Source: Rhodospirillales bacterium (GTDB lineage: Bacteria; Pseudomonadota; Alphaproteobacteria; Rhodospirillales; Shumkoniaceae). From it: a stretch of 64,000 nt of DNA. Of the stretch, positions 53,630 to 63,470 are shown piece by piece. Numbering within the stretch: position 1 is the stretch's first letter; every line of letters begins with the position of its first letter. A program made the position numbers and the translations under genes. The notes beneath the pieces are model-generated. The model did no database searches, was not told the origin of the DNA, and saw only the letters and a list, made by a program, of their open reading frames with translations. The stretch spans positions 38,280 to 102,279 of the forward strand of contig JACZKS010000009.1 of the NCBI GenBank assembly GCA_014859895.1, read 5' to 3'.

Positions 53630-55202
53630 ATGCGGAAATTGTTAGGCGTCGTCACCGCCGCGGCAGCCATCGCCCTGGCGGGATTGGCCTATGCGGCTGA
53701 TCTCAAGGTCGGGATCATGGCCGAGCCCAACTCGATGGACCCCGCACTACCATACCCTCAGCCCCAATAACATGATGGCGACCGCGGTGTTCGACACCCT
53801 GGTCTACCAGGACGAGTTCCAGAACAAGGTCCCGGGACTCGCCGAATCCTGGAAGCAGCTCGCCCCGAATGAGTGGGAGTTCAAGCTGCGCAAGGGCGTC
53901 AAGTGGAATGACGGCTCGCCGTTCACGGCGGCCGACGTCAAGTTCACCATGGGCCGCGCCGGCAACGTGCCGAACAGCCCCGGCTCGTTCGGCGTCTACA
54001 CCAAAATCCTCACCGACGTCGAGATCGTTGACGATTACACCGTCCGCTTGAAGACCAAGAACGCGTTCCCGCTCATGCCCGACTACATGAGCGTCCTCTA
54101 CATCGTCTCCAAGAAGCATGGCGAGAACGCCTCGACCAACGACTACAACTCCGGCAAGGCGATGGTCGGCACCGGCCCCTACAAGTTCGTCGAGTGGGTC
54201 AAGGGCGACCGCATCGTCTACACCAAGAACCCTGACTACTGGGGCCCGAAACCGGAGTGGGACAAGGTCACCGTCAAGCCACTCACCAATACCACGGCGC
54301 GCGTCGCAGCCCTGCTGGCGGGTGACGTCGACTTCATCGAGTTCCCGTCGACCACCGACATGGGTGCCCTCAAGAAGAATCCGAAGATCACGCTGGCCCA
54401 GATCGGCTCGAACCGCCTGATCTACCTGCACCTGGATTCGGATCGCGACAAGAGCCCGTTCGTCACCGATGCTGCCGGCAAGCCGATGGACAAAAACCCG
54501 CTCAAGGATGTGCGGGTGCGCCGGGCCCTGTCGCTCGCCATCGACCGCAAGGCGATCGCCGACAAGGTCATGGAAGGCCTTTCGGTTCCCGCGGGCCAGC
54601 TCATGCCTTCGAACGTCTACGCGACGGTTCCCGACATCAAGGCCGATCCCTACGATGCCAAGAAGGCCAAGGCCCTGCTGGCCGAGGCCGGCTATCCCAA
54701 CGGCTTCGGCCTCACCCTCCACGGCCCCAACGACCGCTACGTCAACGACGAGAAGGTTTGCCAAGCCGTCGCCCAGATGCTGAGCCGGATCGGCGTCAAG
54801 ACCAAGGTCGAGACCATGCCGTCGAACATCTTCTTCCAGAAGGGTTCGGCCCTGGAGTACAGCCTGTTGCTGGTCGGCTGGTCGTCGGGCACCGGTGAAC
54901 CGTCGAATCCGTTGAGAGCGCTGGTACAGACCTACGACAAGACCAAGGGTACCGGCTCCACCAACCGCGGCCGCTACTCCAACCCGGCATTCGACATTCT
55001 CGTCGACAAGGCGGTGAGCGCGTCGACGCGCGAGGAATGGGCCAAGGGCACGCAGGAAGCGACCAAGGTCGTCATGAACGACCTCGGCCTCATTCCCTTG
55101 CACTTCCAGGTCAATGTGTGGGCCATGCGCAAGGGGCTGACCTATAAGGCCCGGGCCGACGAGTATACGATGATCCAGAGCATCCACACCGCCAAGAAAT
55201 AG
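53630..55202 (+). pseudogene. Peptide ABC transporter binding protein, first copy, frameshifted
   Basis: ATG 53630 with GGGAGG upstream opens a signal peptide (MRKLLGVVTAAAAIALAG...AYAADLKVGIM) that runs into a stop after MDPALPYPQPQ. One extra C in the run 53740-53743 explains this: removing it restores MDPHYHTLSPNNMM and joins the long downstream frame to 55202. The rest is a full SBP family 5 (DppA/OppA-like) protein closely similar to the intact copy at 55877-57445. Either a real one-base insertion inactivated this copy or it is a sequencing error in a C-run. Confidence 0.85.
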
Positions 55203-55233
55203 CCGTCTCGGCGTTTCGAACAGCTTGGCGACC

Positions 55234-55275
55234 GTGCGTTCCTCCCCCCGGCCGGCCGGCCGGTGGGAGGCGCAC
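55234..55275. terminator. Hairpin after the first binding-protein copy
   Basis: GTGCG-TT-CCTCCC (55234-55246) pairs with GGGAGG-CGCAC (55265-55275) around a GGCC-repeat loop, with a 2-base bulge. It is followed by GTTTAC rather than a long T-run, so efficiency is uncertain. Confidence 0.5.
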
Positions 55276-55277
55276 GT

Positions 55278-55463
55278 TTACAAACAGGCGGGCATCGAGT
55301 TCGTCGTGGCCCGGGATGATCCGGCTCTCGACGCCAAGCCCGTGCAGTAGTCCCGGATGAAGTCGATGTTCGCCCGGTTGGGGTTGCGGCTGACCGTGTT
55401 GAAGGCGACCAGGCGACGGATCATGTCGACGGAAAGAACGTCGGCGGCGCGAAGACTATTCAT
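55278..55463 (-). pseudogene. argE remnant (N-terminal fragment)
   Basis: The sequence from ATG 55463 reads MNSLRAADVLSVDMIRRLVA, then FNTVSRNPNRANIDFIRDY, matching the start of the intact M20 gene at 53204. After that a missing C shifts the frame; in the restored frame it continues LHGLGVESRIIPG, again parallel to argE. Homology stops after about 55 residues near 55290. It marks the left edge of a segment copied together with the binding-protein gene and is not functional. Confidence 0.85.
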
Positions 55464-55876
55464 CGGGAGCAGCTTTTATGTTGTTGGTCGGAACGTGCGT
55501 CTGCGGCGACTATACCGGCGGTGCGGGGGCAAGCCCCCCCCCCGCAGAAAGGGCCCCGATTCGCCGGATTTCCGCCCCCGGAACCCCGCAGATGACAAAT
55601 GGTCGGTCGTGGATTGGGCAGGGATCTGCCTTTCTGCCTAAAACTTGACCCGCACCCGTCAGACATGATCAAAAATAAGTCTGAAGACGGGCGGAATTGG
55701 GACAAGCCGATTGAAAAACGGATTCCGTTCCGTCATCGTTTGGGAACTTCGGGACGGGGCGAGCGTCAAACAGAAGACAAATGGGCAACCCGTCTTCGGT
55801 TTCGATTTTTCCCGTCATGGTGCGGCCCCGGCGACACGGGCCGCGGATCGTTTGTTTCTACTGGGAGGCTTTTGCA
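55464..55876. other. Intergenic region upstream of the second peptide-binding gene
   Basis: 413 bp, the second copy of the region before the binding-protein gene. TGCGGGGG (55522-55529) and CCCCCGCA (55539-55546) form a hairpin containing a run of ten cytosines (55534-55543). The 3' part aligns by eye with 53400-53629. No gene is supported here. Confidence 0.5.
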
Positions 55877-57445
55877 ATGCGTAAAATGATTGGCATGGCA
55901 GTCTCGGCTGCCGCCATCGCGCTGGCAGGTTCGGCCTACGCCGCCGACATCAAGGTCGGTCTTTCGTCCGAACCGACGGCGATGGATCCGCACTATCACA
56001 ACGTCGGCCCGAACAACATGCTTTCGAACGCCGTGTTCGACAAGCTGGTGGCCCAGGACGCCGCCCAGAACAAGGTTCCGGGCTTGGCCGAATCCTGGAA
56101 GCAGCTTGCACCCAACGTGTGGGAGTTCAAGCTGCGCAAGGGCGTGAAGTGGCATGACGGCTCGCCGTTCACGGCCGAGGACGTCAAGTTCACGATGAGC
56201 CGGGCGGGCAACGTGCCCAAGAGCCCGTCATCCTTCAAGCTGTTCACCGGTATCCTCACCGAGGTCGAGGTCGTCGACGATCACACCGTGCGCATGAAGA
56301 CCAAGGACGCTTTCCCGCTCATGCCCGAGTATATGAGCGTCCTCATCGTCGTCTCCAAGAAGCACGGCGAGAATGCCACGACCGACGATTACAACAGCGG
56401 CAAGGCGATGGTCGGAACCGGCCCCTACAAGTTCGTCGAATGGGTCAAGGGTGACCGCATCGTCTACACCAAGAATCCCGACTATTGGGGACCGAAACCG
56501 GAGTGGGACAAGGTCACGGTGAAGCCGGTCTCCGACAACGCCGCGCGGGTCGCCGCGCTGCTGGCCGGCGACGTCGACATCGTTGACTTCCCGGCACCTT
56601 CCGACCTTCCCATGCTGAAGAAGAACCCGAAGATCTCGCTCGCCCAGACCCAGTCCACCCGGCTGATCTACCTGCATTACGACACCAACCGCGACAAGAG
56701 CCCGTTCATCTTCGACAATGCCGGCAAGCCGCTGGAGAAGAACCCGCTCAAGGACCTGAGGGTTCGTCAGGCGATGTCGCTGGCGATCAACCGCAAGGCG
56801 ATCGCCGAGCGGGTCATGGACGGTCTCGCCGTTCCGTCGGGCCAATTAATGCCGCCGAACGTGCTGGGCGCCATTCCGGACCGCAAGCCCGACCCCTACG
56901 ATCCGGCGAAGGCCAAGAAGCTGCTCGCCGACGCCGGCTACCCTGACGGCTTCAAAATCACCATTCACGGCCCCAACAACCGCTACATCAACGACGAGAA
57001 GGTGACGCAGGCCATCGCCCAGGCTTTGACCCGCGTGGGCATCAAGACCGACGTCGTGACCATGCCTTCGGGCCCCTTCTTCTCGAAGGGCACGGCGCTG
57101 GAATTCAGCCTCCTGCTGGTCGGCTGGAACTCAGGCACCGGCGAGCCTTCCGACCCGCTGCGCGCCTTGGTTTCCACCTATGACAAGGCAACCGGCACCG
57201 GCGCCACCAACCGCGGCCGCTACTCCAACCCGGCCCTCGATCAGATGGTCGCCGATTCTCTCAAGGCGCCAAACCGCGAGGAGTGGGTACGCCTGTCGCA
57301 GGGAGCGACCGCCATCGCGATGAACGATCTTGGCATCATTCCGCTCTATTTCCAGGTCAACGTCTGGGCCATGCGCAAGGGCCTCGACTACGTGGCGCGG
57401 GCGGATGAGTACACGCAGATCCAGGACATCCGGTCCAAGAAGTAG
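55877..57445 (+). CDS. dppA: Peptide ABC transporter binding protein, second copy (intact)
   Basis: 522 residues from ATG 55877, with GGGAGG upstream. A signal peptide ends at SAYA-A (residue 23). The SBP family 5 signature is visible in AESWKQLAPNVWEFKLRKGVKWHDGSPFTAEDVKFT. The large two-lobed fold binds dipeptides, oligopeptides or other small compounds such as glutathione for ABC import. A hairpin separates it from dppBCDF, consistent with excess production. It is the functional partner of those genes, the first copy being frameshifted. Confidence 0.93.
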   Translation: MRKMIGMAVSAAAIALAGSAYAADIKVGLSSEPTAMDPHYHNVGPNNMLSNAVFDKLVAQDAAQNKVPGLAESWKQLAPNVWEFKLRKGVKWHDGSPFTAEDVKFTMSRAGNVPKSPSSFKLFTGILTEVEVVDDHTVRMKTKDAFPLMPEYMSVLIVVSKKHGENATTDDYNSGKAMVGTGPYKFVEWVKGDRIVYTKNPDYWGPKPEWDKVTVKPVSDNAARVAALLAGDVDIVDFPAPSDLPMLKKNPKISLAQTQSTRLIYLHYDTNRDKSPFIFDNAGKPLEKNPLKDLRVRQAMSLAINRKAIAERVMDGLAVPSGQLMPPNVLGAIPDRKPDPYDPAKAKKLLADAGYPDGFKITIHGPNNRYINDEKVTQAIAQALTRVGIKTDVVTMPSGPFFSKGTALEFSLLLVGWNSGTGEPSDPLRALVSTYDKATGTGATNRGRYSNPALDQMVADSLKAPNREEWVRLSQGATAIAMNDLGIIPLYFQVNVWAMRKGLDYVARADEYTQIQDIRSKK

Positions 57446-57469
57446 TTGAAGTACCGTTCATGAGCATAG

Positions 57470-57526
57470 CCGCGCGTTCCCTCGCCCCATATACGTCATG
57501 GCATGGAACGCGCGGTTCCATTTTTG
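57470..57526 (+). terminator. Attenuator hairpin between dppA and dppB
   Basis: CCGCGCGTTCC (57470-57480) and GGAACGCGCGG (57505-57515) form a perfect 11-bp stem, followed by TTCCATTTTTG. It is inside the operon, so it probably reduces read-through into the permease genes. Confidence 0.7.
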
Positions 57527-57549
57527 ATTGACCCTCCGGGAGGGCTTCG

Positions 57550-58524
57550 TTGACCGTTTTTCTGATCCGCCGTTTTTCGCAGAGCTTGGCCGTTCTCCTG
57601 GTGATGTCCCTGCTGGTGTTCGTCGGCGTCTATGCCATCGGCGATCCGGTCGAGCTTCTGGTCAGCGCCGAGGCGGACCAGTTCGAGCGCGCCCGCGTCA
57701 TCGCCGATCTCGGCCTCGATAAGCCACTGTGGGAGCAGTACGGATATTTCCTGCTGCAATCCTTCAAGGGCGACCTCGGCACCTCGTTCGTCTTCAACCA
57801 GCCGGCCCTGCTGCTCATCCTGGAGCGCATGCCGGCAACGCTGGAGATCGCCTTCGCGGCGGTCATCCTGTCCATTGTCATCGGCATTCCATTGGGCATG
57901 ATCGCCGGCCTGAGGCCACATGCTTGGTATTCGCGCACTATCATGAGCGTCTCCATCCTGGGCTTCAGCCTGCCGACCTTCTGGGTCGGCCTGATGATGA
58001 TCATGGTGTTTGCCGTGATACTGGGTTGGCTACCCGCCTCAGGGCGCGGCGACACGGTCGACCTGTTCGGCGTCCCGGTCAGCTTCCTCACCTGGGACGG
58101 CCTTACGCATCTGCTGCTTCCCGCCGTCAACCTTGCGCTGTTCAAGGTGTCGTTGGTGATCCGCCTGACCCGGGCCGGCATGCGCGAAAACATGTTGATG
58201 GACTACGTCAAGTTCGCCTACGCCAAGGGCCTGTCCCATGCGCGCGTGATTTTCGTCCATGTGCTGAAGAACATTCTGGTCCCGGTGGTCACCGTGGTCG
58301 GGCTTGAACTCGGAAACGTCATCGCCTTCGCGGTGGTGACCGAATCGATCTTCGCCTGGCCCGGGATGGGCAAGCTGCTGATCGACTCGATCTACCGGCT
58401 CGACCGCCCGATCGTCGTCGCCTACCTGCTGATCACGGTAGTGATGTTCATCGTCATCAATTTCATCGTGGACGTGCTCTATTCGGTGCTCGATCCGCGC
58501 GTCCGCCTGGAATCCAAGTCATGA
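57550..58524 (+). CDS. dppB: Peptide ABC transporter permease (DppB-like)
   Basis: 324 residues starting at TTG 57550, chosen because CGGGAGGG lies at proper spacing and the family start (TVFLIRRFSQSLAVLLVMSLLVF) begins there. Six membrane helices and the ABC-facing EAA-like loop KFAYAKGLSHARVIFVHVLKN are present. It forms the inner-membrane channel with DppC. Its stop overlaps the dppC ATG. Confidence 0.93.
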   Translation: MTVFLIRRFSQSLAVLLVMSLLVFVGVYAIGDPVELLVSAEADQFERARVIADLGLDKPLWEQYGYFLLQSFKGDLGTSFVFNQPALLLILERMPATLEIAFAAVILSIVIGIPLGMIAGLRPHAWYSRTIMSVSILGFSLPTFWVGLMMIMVFAVILGWLPASGRGDTVDLFGVPVSFLTWDGLTHLLLPAVNLALFKVSLVIRLTRAGMRENMLMDYVKFAYAKGLSHARVIFVHVLKNILVPVVTVVGLELGNVIAFAVVTESIFAWPGMGKLLIDSIYRLDRPIVVAYLLITVVMFIVINFIVDVLYSVLDPRVRLESKS

Positions 58525-59453
58525 CCCCGCCTCTCGACATCGCCACCGTCGCCATCGTCGACGAACCACTACCCCCGCCGCAGACGCCGTTCCGCCGCTT
58601 CGTCTCCGACTTCATGGAGAGCCCGCTCGCGGTGGCCAGCCTCATCGTCTTCTCAATCACGGTGCTGATCGCCGTCTTCGCTCCGTGGCTCTCGCCGCAG
58701 AATCCGTACGACCTGATGCAATTGGACATCATGAACGGCAAGGTGCCGCCGGGAACCGAGGACATCGAAGGCGTCATGGTGTTCTGGTTGGGCACCGACG
58801 ACCAAGGCCGCGACCTTCTGAGCGGCATTTTCTACGGTCTGCGCATCAGCTTGTTCGTCGGCGTCGCCAGCGCCTTCATTTCGCTTCTCATCGGTGGCGC
58901 CGCCGGCCTGTTCTCGGCCTACATGGGGGGCCGTTGGGATGTCTTCCTGATGCGGATCGTCGACCTTCAATTGAGCTTCCCGGCCATTCTCATCGCGCTG
59001 ATCCTGCTGGCCGTGCTGGGCCAGGGAATCGACAAGGTCATCATCGCGCTGGTGGTCACCCAGTGGGCCTACTACGCACGCACGGTGCGCGGCTCGGCCC
59101 TGGTCGAACGCGGCAAGGAATACATCGAGGCCGCCCACTGCCTGGCGCTGGGCACCCGGCGGATCATCTTCTATCACCTGCTGCCCAACTGCCTGCCGCC
59201 CTTGATCGTCATCGTCACCATGCGCGTCGCTTACGCCGTCATGCTGGAGGCGACGCTTTCCTTCCTGGGCATCGGCCTGCCGATCACCGAACCGTCGCTC
59301 GGCCTGCTCATCGCCAACGGGTTCGAGTACATGCTGAGCGGCTACTACTGGATCAGCTTCTTCCCCGGCGTTGCGCTGCTGATCACCATCGTCAGCATTA
59401 ACCTGGTGGGCGACCACCTGCGCGACATCCTCAACCCGCGCCTGCAGCGATAG
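58521..59453 (+). CDS. dppC: Peptide ABC transporter permease (DppC-like)
   Basis: 310 residues, ATG overlapping the dppB stop (ATGA). It shows the DppC N-terminal cytoplasmic segment, a first helix LAVASLIVFSITVLIAVFAPWLS, the periplasmic LGTDDQGRDLLSGIFYGLRISL motif and the EAA loop EAAHCLALGTRRIIFYHLLPN. It pairs with DppB. Confidence 0.94.
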   Translation: MTPPLDIATVAIVDEPLPPPQTPFRRFVSDFMESPLAVASLIVFSITVLIAVFAPWLSPQNPYDLMQLDIMNGKVPPGTEDIEGVMVFWLGTDDQGRDLLSGIFYGLRISLFVGVASAFISLLIGGAAGLFSAYMGGRWDVFLMRIVDLQLSFPAILIALILLAVLGQGIDKVIIALVVTQWAYYARTVRGSALVERGKEYIEAAHCLALGTRRIIFYHLLPNCLPPLIVIVTMRVAYAVMLEATLSFLGIGLPITEPSLGLLIANGFEYMLSGYYWISFFPGVALLITIVSINLVGDHLRDILNPRLQR

Positions 59454-59464
59454 GGGAAACGATC

Positions 59465-60454
59465 ATGAATGCGAACACCCCGACGCTCGAGGTCCGCAAC
59501 CTCAAGACCCACTTCCATACCAAGGCGGGTGTGGTCAAGGCGGTCGATGACGTGTCGTTCACGGTCGGCCGCGGCGAGGTCCTGGGCCTCGTCGGAGAAT
59601 CCGGCTCCGGCAAGACGGTGACCGGCTTTTCGGTGATGGGACTGGTCGACCCGCCGGGCCGCATCGTCGACGGCTCGATCCTTTTCAACGGGTCCGATTT
59701 GGCCAAGCTGCCGGATTCCCAGTGGCGCCACATTCGGGGATCGAAGATCGCCATGATCTTCCAGGACCCAATGATGACGCTGAACCCGGTGCTGCGCATC
59801 GATACCCAGATGGTCGAGGCAATCAGGGCCCACGACAAGAACGTGAACCGCGAGGAAGCCCACCGGCGCTGCGTCGAATCCCTGGGCCAGGTCGGTATTC
59901 CCTCGCCGGAGGAGCGCCTCAAGGCCTATCCGCACCAGTTTTCGGGCGGAATGCGCCAGCGTGTGGCCATCGCCATCGCGCTCTTGAACAAGCCCGACCT
60001 CATCATCGCCGACGAACCTACCACCGCGCTCGACGTCACCATCCAGGCGCAGATTCTCTACGAGGCGCAGAAGCTGGCGCGCGAGACGGGAACGGCGCTG
60101 ATCTGGATCACCCACGACCTGACGGTGGTGGCCGGGCTGGCCGATCGCATCTGCGTCATGTACGCGGGCCGCATCGTCGAGGAAGGGAAGGTCGAAGAGG
60201 TACTGGACCAGCCCATGCATCCCTACACCCGGGGGCTCATCGGCTCGGTACCCAGCCGCAACAAGCGGGGCACGGCGCTGTACCAGATTCCCGGCATGAC
60301 GCCGTCCCTGATCCGCCTGCCCAAGGGCTGCGCCTTCCGCGACCGCTGCCAGCGAGCTCAGGAAGAATGCGCCGCCGAGGCGCCTGCCATTAGCTACCCC
60401 GCGCCGGGCCGTGCCATCCGCTGCATATATCCGTACGTCGGAGACTCCCGATGA
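59465..60454 (+). CDS. dppD: Peptide ABC transporter ATPase (DppD-like)
   Basis: 329 residues. Walker A GESGSGKT, signature FSGGMRQR, Walker [14 protein letters not shown] and the H-loop WITHDL are intact. The C-terminal oligopeptide extension with clustered cysteines ([14 protein letters not shown]) is present. The stop overlaps the dppF ATG by four bases. Confidence 0.95.
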   Translation: MNANTPTLEVRNLKTHFHTKAGVVKAVDDVSFTVGRGEVLGLVGESGSGKTVTGFSVMGLVDPPGRIVDGSILFNGSDLAKLPDSQWRHIRGSKIAMIFQDPMMTLNPVLRIDTQMVEAIRAHDKNVNREEAHRRCVESLGQVGIPSPEERLKAYPHQFSGGMRQRVAIAIALLNKPDLIIADEPTTALDVTIQAQILYEAQKLARETGTALIWITHDLTVVAGLADRICVMYAGRIVEEGKVEEVLDQPMHPYTRGLIGSVPSRNKRGTALYQIPGMTPSLIRLPKGCAFRDRCQRAQEECAAEAPAISYPAPGRAIRCIYPYVGDSR

Positions 60455-61449
60455 ACAAGCCTGCCCTCCTCGAAATCGATCGCGTCTCCAAGCGCTTCGT
60501 CAAGCACCTGGACTTTGCCGGCCGCATCGCCCAGCGCATGGGCTCCAAGATCCGCGAAGAGGTCGTCCGCGCGGTCGACGACGCCAGTTTCTCGGTGCGT
60601 GACGGCGAGGTCGTTGGCCTGGTCGGCGAATCCGGATGCGGCAAATCGACCCTCGGGCGCATGGTGGCGGGCATCATGCACCCCAGCGACGGGGTCATCC
60701 GCTATCGCGGCCATGACATCTACAAGATGGAAGGTGACGAGGCCCGGCAGACGGCGCTGAAGACCCAGATGATCTTCCAGGACCCGTTCGCCTCCTTGAA
60801 CCCGCGCATGCGCATGCAGGACATCGTCGGCGAGGCGGCGCTGGTGCACGGCATCACGACGCGGGCCGAATTCGATTCCTACGTCGACGAGGTGCTGGCC
60901 CGGGTCGGTCTCGATCCCGAGTTCAAGCGGCGCTACCCGCATCAGTTCTCGGGCGGCCAGCGTCAGCGTATCGGCATCGCCAGAGCGCTGGCGGTGAACC
61001 CCGAATTCATCGTCTGCGACGAATCGGTGGCGGCGCTCGACGTCTCGATCCAGGCACAGATCCTCAACCTTTTCATGAAGTTGAGGACGGATCTGGGGCT
61101 GACCTACCTTTTCATCAGCCACGACATCGGCGTCGTCGAGCACATCTCGGATCGCATCGTCATCATGTATCTGGGGCGCATCGTCGAAATTTCGGATTCC
61201 GAGGAGTTGTTCAAGAAGCCAAACCACCCCTACACGCAGGTCCTGTTGCGCGAGGTCCCGCGCCTCGACGAGCGCCACCACCAGTTCCGCCCCGTGCAGG
61301 GCGAAATTCCCTCGCCGCTCGACCCTCCGTCGGGGTGTTACTTCCACCCGCGCTGCACGTTTGCCACCGAACGCTGCCGGCTGGAAAACCCGGCCCTGCG
61401 CGAGATCGCGCCGGGGCACACGTCGGCCTGCCACCTCAATGACGCCTGA
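60451..61449 (+). CDS. dppF: Peptide ABC transporter ATPase (DppF-like)
   Basis: 332 residues. Walker [10 protein letters not shown], signature [10 protein letters not shown], Walker [13 protein letters not shown] and H-loop FISHDIG are present. The conserved D of the Walker B region is followed by ESVAALD instead of EPTSALD, a usual variant in DppF-type proteins. It heterodimerises with DppD. The downstream hydrolase starts 6 bp after the stop and is likely cotranscribed. Confidence 0.95.
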   Translation: MNKPALLEIDRVSKRFVKHLDFAGRIAQRMGSKIREEVVRAVDDASFSVRDGEVVGLVGESGCGKSTLGRMVAGIMHPSDGVIRYRGHDIYKMEGDEARQTALKTQMIFQDPFASLNPRMRMQDIVGEAALVHGITTRAEFDSYVDEVLARVGLDPEFKRRYPHQFSGGQRQRIGIARALAVNPEFIVCDESVAALDVSIQAQILNLFMKLRTDLGLTYLFISHDIGVVEHISDRIVIMYLGRIVEISDSEELFKKPNHPYTQVLLREVPRLDERHHQFRPVQGEIPSPLDPPSGCYFHPRCTFATERCRLENPALREIAPGHTSACHLNDA

Positions 61450-61455
61450 GGCCCC

Positions 61456-62322
61456 ATGAACCGACGCATTCCAGGTGTGTTGACCCTCGAAGCCCCCGCG
61501 GTGCCGGAGGTTCCCGTCGTCTTCGATTCGCCGCACAGCGGCACCGTCTACCCCGACGACTTCGACTATGCGGCGCCCGAGCACATCGTACGAACCGGCG
61601 AAGACACCTATGTCGAAGAGTTGTATGCTGCGGCGCCCGGCTTCGGTGCCGCCTTCCTCAAGGCCCATTTTCCACGCGCCTACATCGATGCCAACCGCGC
61701 CACCGCCGACATCGACCAGGAGCTCCTGGACGAGCCGTGGCCGGGCCCGGTGACACCGAGCATCAAGACGACGTCGGGCATCGGCCTGATTTGGCGCATG
61801 GCCCGGCCGGGCTGCTCCATCTACGCCCGCAAACTGACGGTGGCCGAGGTCAAGACGCGCATTGATACCTACCATCAGCCCTACCAGCACATCCTGATGG
61901 AGACGGTAAGCGGCGTGAAGCAGCGGTTCGGCCGGGTGTGGCATGTGAATTGCCACTCGATGCCGGCAGTCAGCGACGAGCGCTCGCCGGAAGGCGCCGG
62001 CATCCGACGGGCCGACTTCGTCCTGGGCGACCGCGACGGCACCACCTGTGCTCCCGACTTTACCGCCTACGTGGCCGGCGAGATTCGCGCCATGGGCTAC
62101 CGCGTGGCGCTGAACGATCCGTTCAAAGGGGTCGAACTGGTGCGCATGGTGGGTGCCCCGGCCGAAGGGCGCCACAGCCTGCAAATCGAGGTCAACCGCG
62201 ACCTCTTTCTTGACGACGCCACCAAGGTGAAAACGGCCGGCTTCGAAAAGCTCAAGGCCGACATCACCACCCTGATCGGCAAGATCTGCGACTTCGCCAA
62301 GGCCAGGACGGAAATCGCCTAG
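61456..62322 (+). CDS. N-formylglutamate amidohydrolase family protein
   Basis: 288 residues. The FGase fold is recognised by VVFDSPHSGTVYP near the N-terminus, DIDQELLDEPWPG, IWRMARPG, VNCHSMPAV and the C-terminal LQIEVNRDLFLDD. The family hydrolyses N-formyl-L-glutamate or similar N-acyl amino acids with zinc. Its place 6 bp behind dppF suggests it processes the imported peptide or acyl-amino acid. No histidine-utilisation genes are nearby, so HutG itself is unlikely. Confidence 0.9.
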   Translation: MNRRIPGVLTLEAPAVPEVPVVFDSPHSGTVYPDDFDYAAPEHIVRTGEDTYVEELYAAAPGFGAAFLKAHFPRAYIDANRATADIDQELLDEPWPGPVTPSIKTTSGIGLIWRMARPGCSIYARKLTVAEVKTRIDTYHQPYQHILMETVSGVKQRFGRVWHVNCHSMPAVSDERSPEGAGIRRADFVLGDRDGTTCAPDFTAYVAGEIRAMGYRVALNDPFKGVELVRMVGAPAEGRHSLQIEVNRDLFLDDATKVKTAGFEKLKADITTLIGKICDFAKARTEIA

Positions 62323-62330
62323 GGTCGTCC

Positions 62331-63455
62331 CTACAGCACGGCACCGCGCGCAGACACCGGCCACACCACCTCGACCGTGCCGTGCCGCACGCCGATGATC
62401 CAGTCATGCAGGTTAATGGTCGGATCGCAATGGCCCGGCACCAGGCGCAGCTTCTCGCCCAGATGCGGCGCGTTGCCGCCGCTGGCCACCTTGATGGCGC
62501 CGTGCTCGTCGGCCGCCGACACGTAGGTCAGACCCGGCCGCTCCCACACGGTCGGCATCGCCGAATCGATGTTGCCGGCCTTGGTCCCTGCATCGACGAC
62601 CGCGAAGTCCGGAAAATTACGGCTCATTACCGTGGCCAGGATGAAAAGGCTGTTCTCGAACTCGGTAACCGGATGGCCCCCCTCGGCCAGAATAAGGCCG
62701 TAGCCGACGTCCATGACGGCGTAGGAACCGGGCTGGATCTCGTTGAAGACGCCGCTCGTGCCCTCGAAGGCGTGGGTGCCGGTGCCGGCCCCGGTGACAA
62801 GCTCGCAGGCAAGCCCATTGTCGGCCAACAGCGCCTTGGTGGCGGCGACGGCGGCGATCCACCGCTCGCTCGCCACCCGCCGTTCCGCGAAATCGCGGAT
62901 GTGCTGGGCCGCCCCCTGATAGGCTTGCAGGCCGGCGAAACGAAGCCCCGGCTCGTCAGCCACCCGGCGTGCGAGGTCGAGGGCCGCCGGCCCCGGCTCG
63001 ACGCCGGCCCGGATGCCGCCCGAATGCAGATCGACCAACACCGCCAATTCGGCCCCGAAGCGCCGCGCGGCGGCGCCATAGGCGGCCACCATGTCGGGAT
63101 GGTCGGCCAGCACGGTGACGTGGGCCTGGCGGGCCAGCGCGGCCAGCCGGGCGACCTTCACCTCGCCGACGATCTCGTTGCTGATCAGGATGTCGTGCAC
63201 GCCGCCCGCCGCCATCGCCTCGGCTTCGGACACCTTCTGGCAGCAGACCCCGACCGCACCAAGCGCAATCTGCCGGAGCGCGATCGGCGGACACTTGTGG
63301 GTCTTGGCGTGAGGCCGGAGCCGCACGCCAGCCTTCCTGGCGAAGGCAGCCATTTTTTGCAGGTTGCGCTCCAGCGCATCGAGGTCAATGACGAGCGCCG
63401 GCGTATCGACGGCGGCGACGGCATCGCCGACGCGGGCGGCAGGTCGGGTCGTCAT
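62331..63455 (-). CDS. D-threonine aldolase / D-serine dehydratase-like PLP enzyme (DSD1 family)
   Basis: 374 residues. It has the alanine-racemase-like barrel with PLP Lys51 in RPHAKTHKCP, and a C-terminal metal site in VPGHCDPT. There His342 and Asp344 are in HxD spacing, which from memory matches bacterial D-threonine aldolase, whereas eukaryotic D-serine dehydratase has HxC. A D-3-hydroxy-amino acid is the expected substrate. It follows the ThDP-enzyme gene by 15 bp on the same strand and is convergent with the FGase gene. Confidence 0.87.
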   Translation of the reverse strand: MTTRPAARVGDAVAAVDTPALVIDLDALERNLQKMAAFARKAGVRLRPHAKTHKCPPIALRQIALGAVGVCCQKVSEAEAMAAGGVHDILISNEIVGEVKVARLAALARQAHVTVLADHPDMVAAYGAAARRFGAELAVLVDLHSGGIRAGVEPGPAALDLARRVADEPGLRFAGLQAYQGAAQHIRDFAERRVASERWIAAVAATKALLADNGLACELVTGAGTGTHAFEGTSGVFNEIQPGSYAVMDVGYGLILAEGGHPVTEFENSLFILATVMSRNFPDFAVVDAGTKAGNIDSAMPTVWERPGLTYVSAADEHGAIKVASGGNAPHLGEKLRLVPGHCDPTINLHDWIIGVRHGTVEVVWPVSARGAVL

Positions 63456-63470
63456 GGCAATTTCCTCCGC

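Noticed and set aside
53691..53760. An internal ATG as the true start of the first peptide-binding protein
   Set aside because: It would remove the signal peptide; a clear signal peptide with its ribosome-binding site lies just upstream in another frame, so a one-base frameshift is the better explanation.
55522..55546. Hairpin read as a Rho-independent terminator
   Set aside because: No T-run follows on either strand and it is far from any stop codon of an intact gene.
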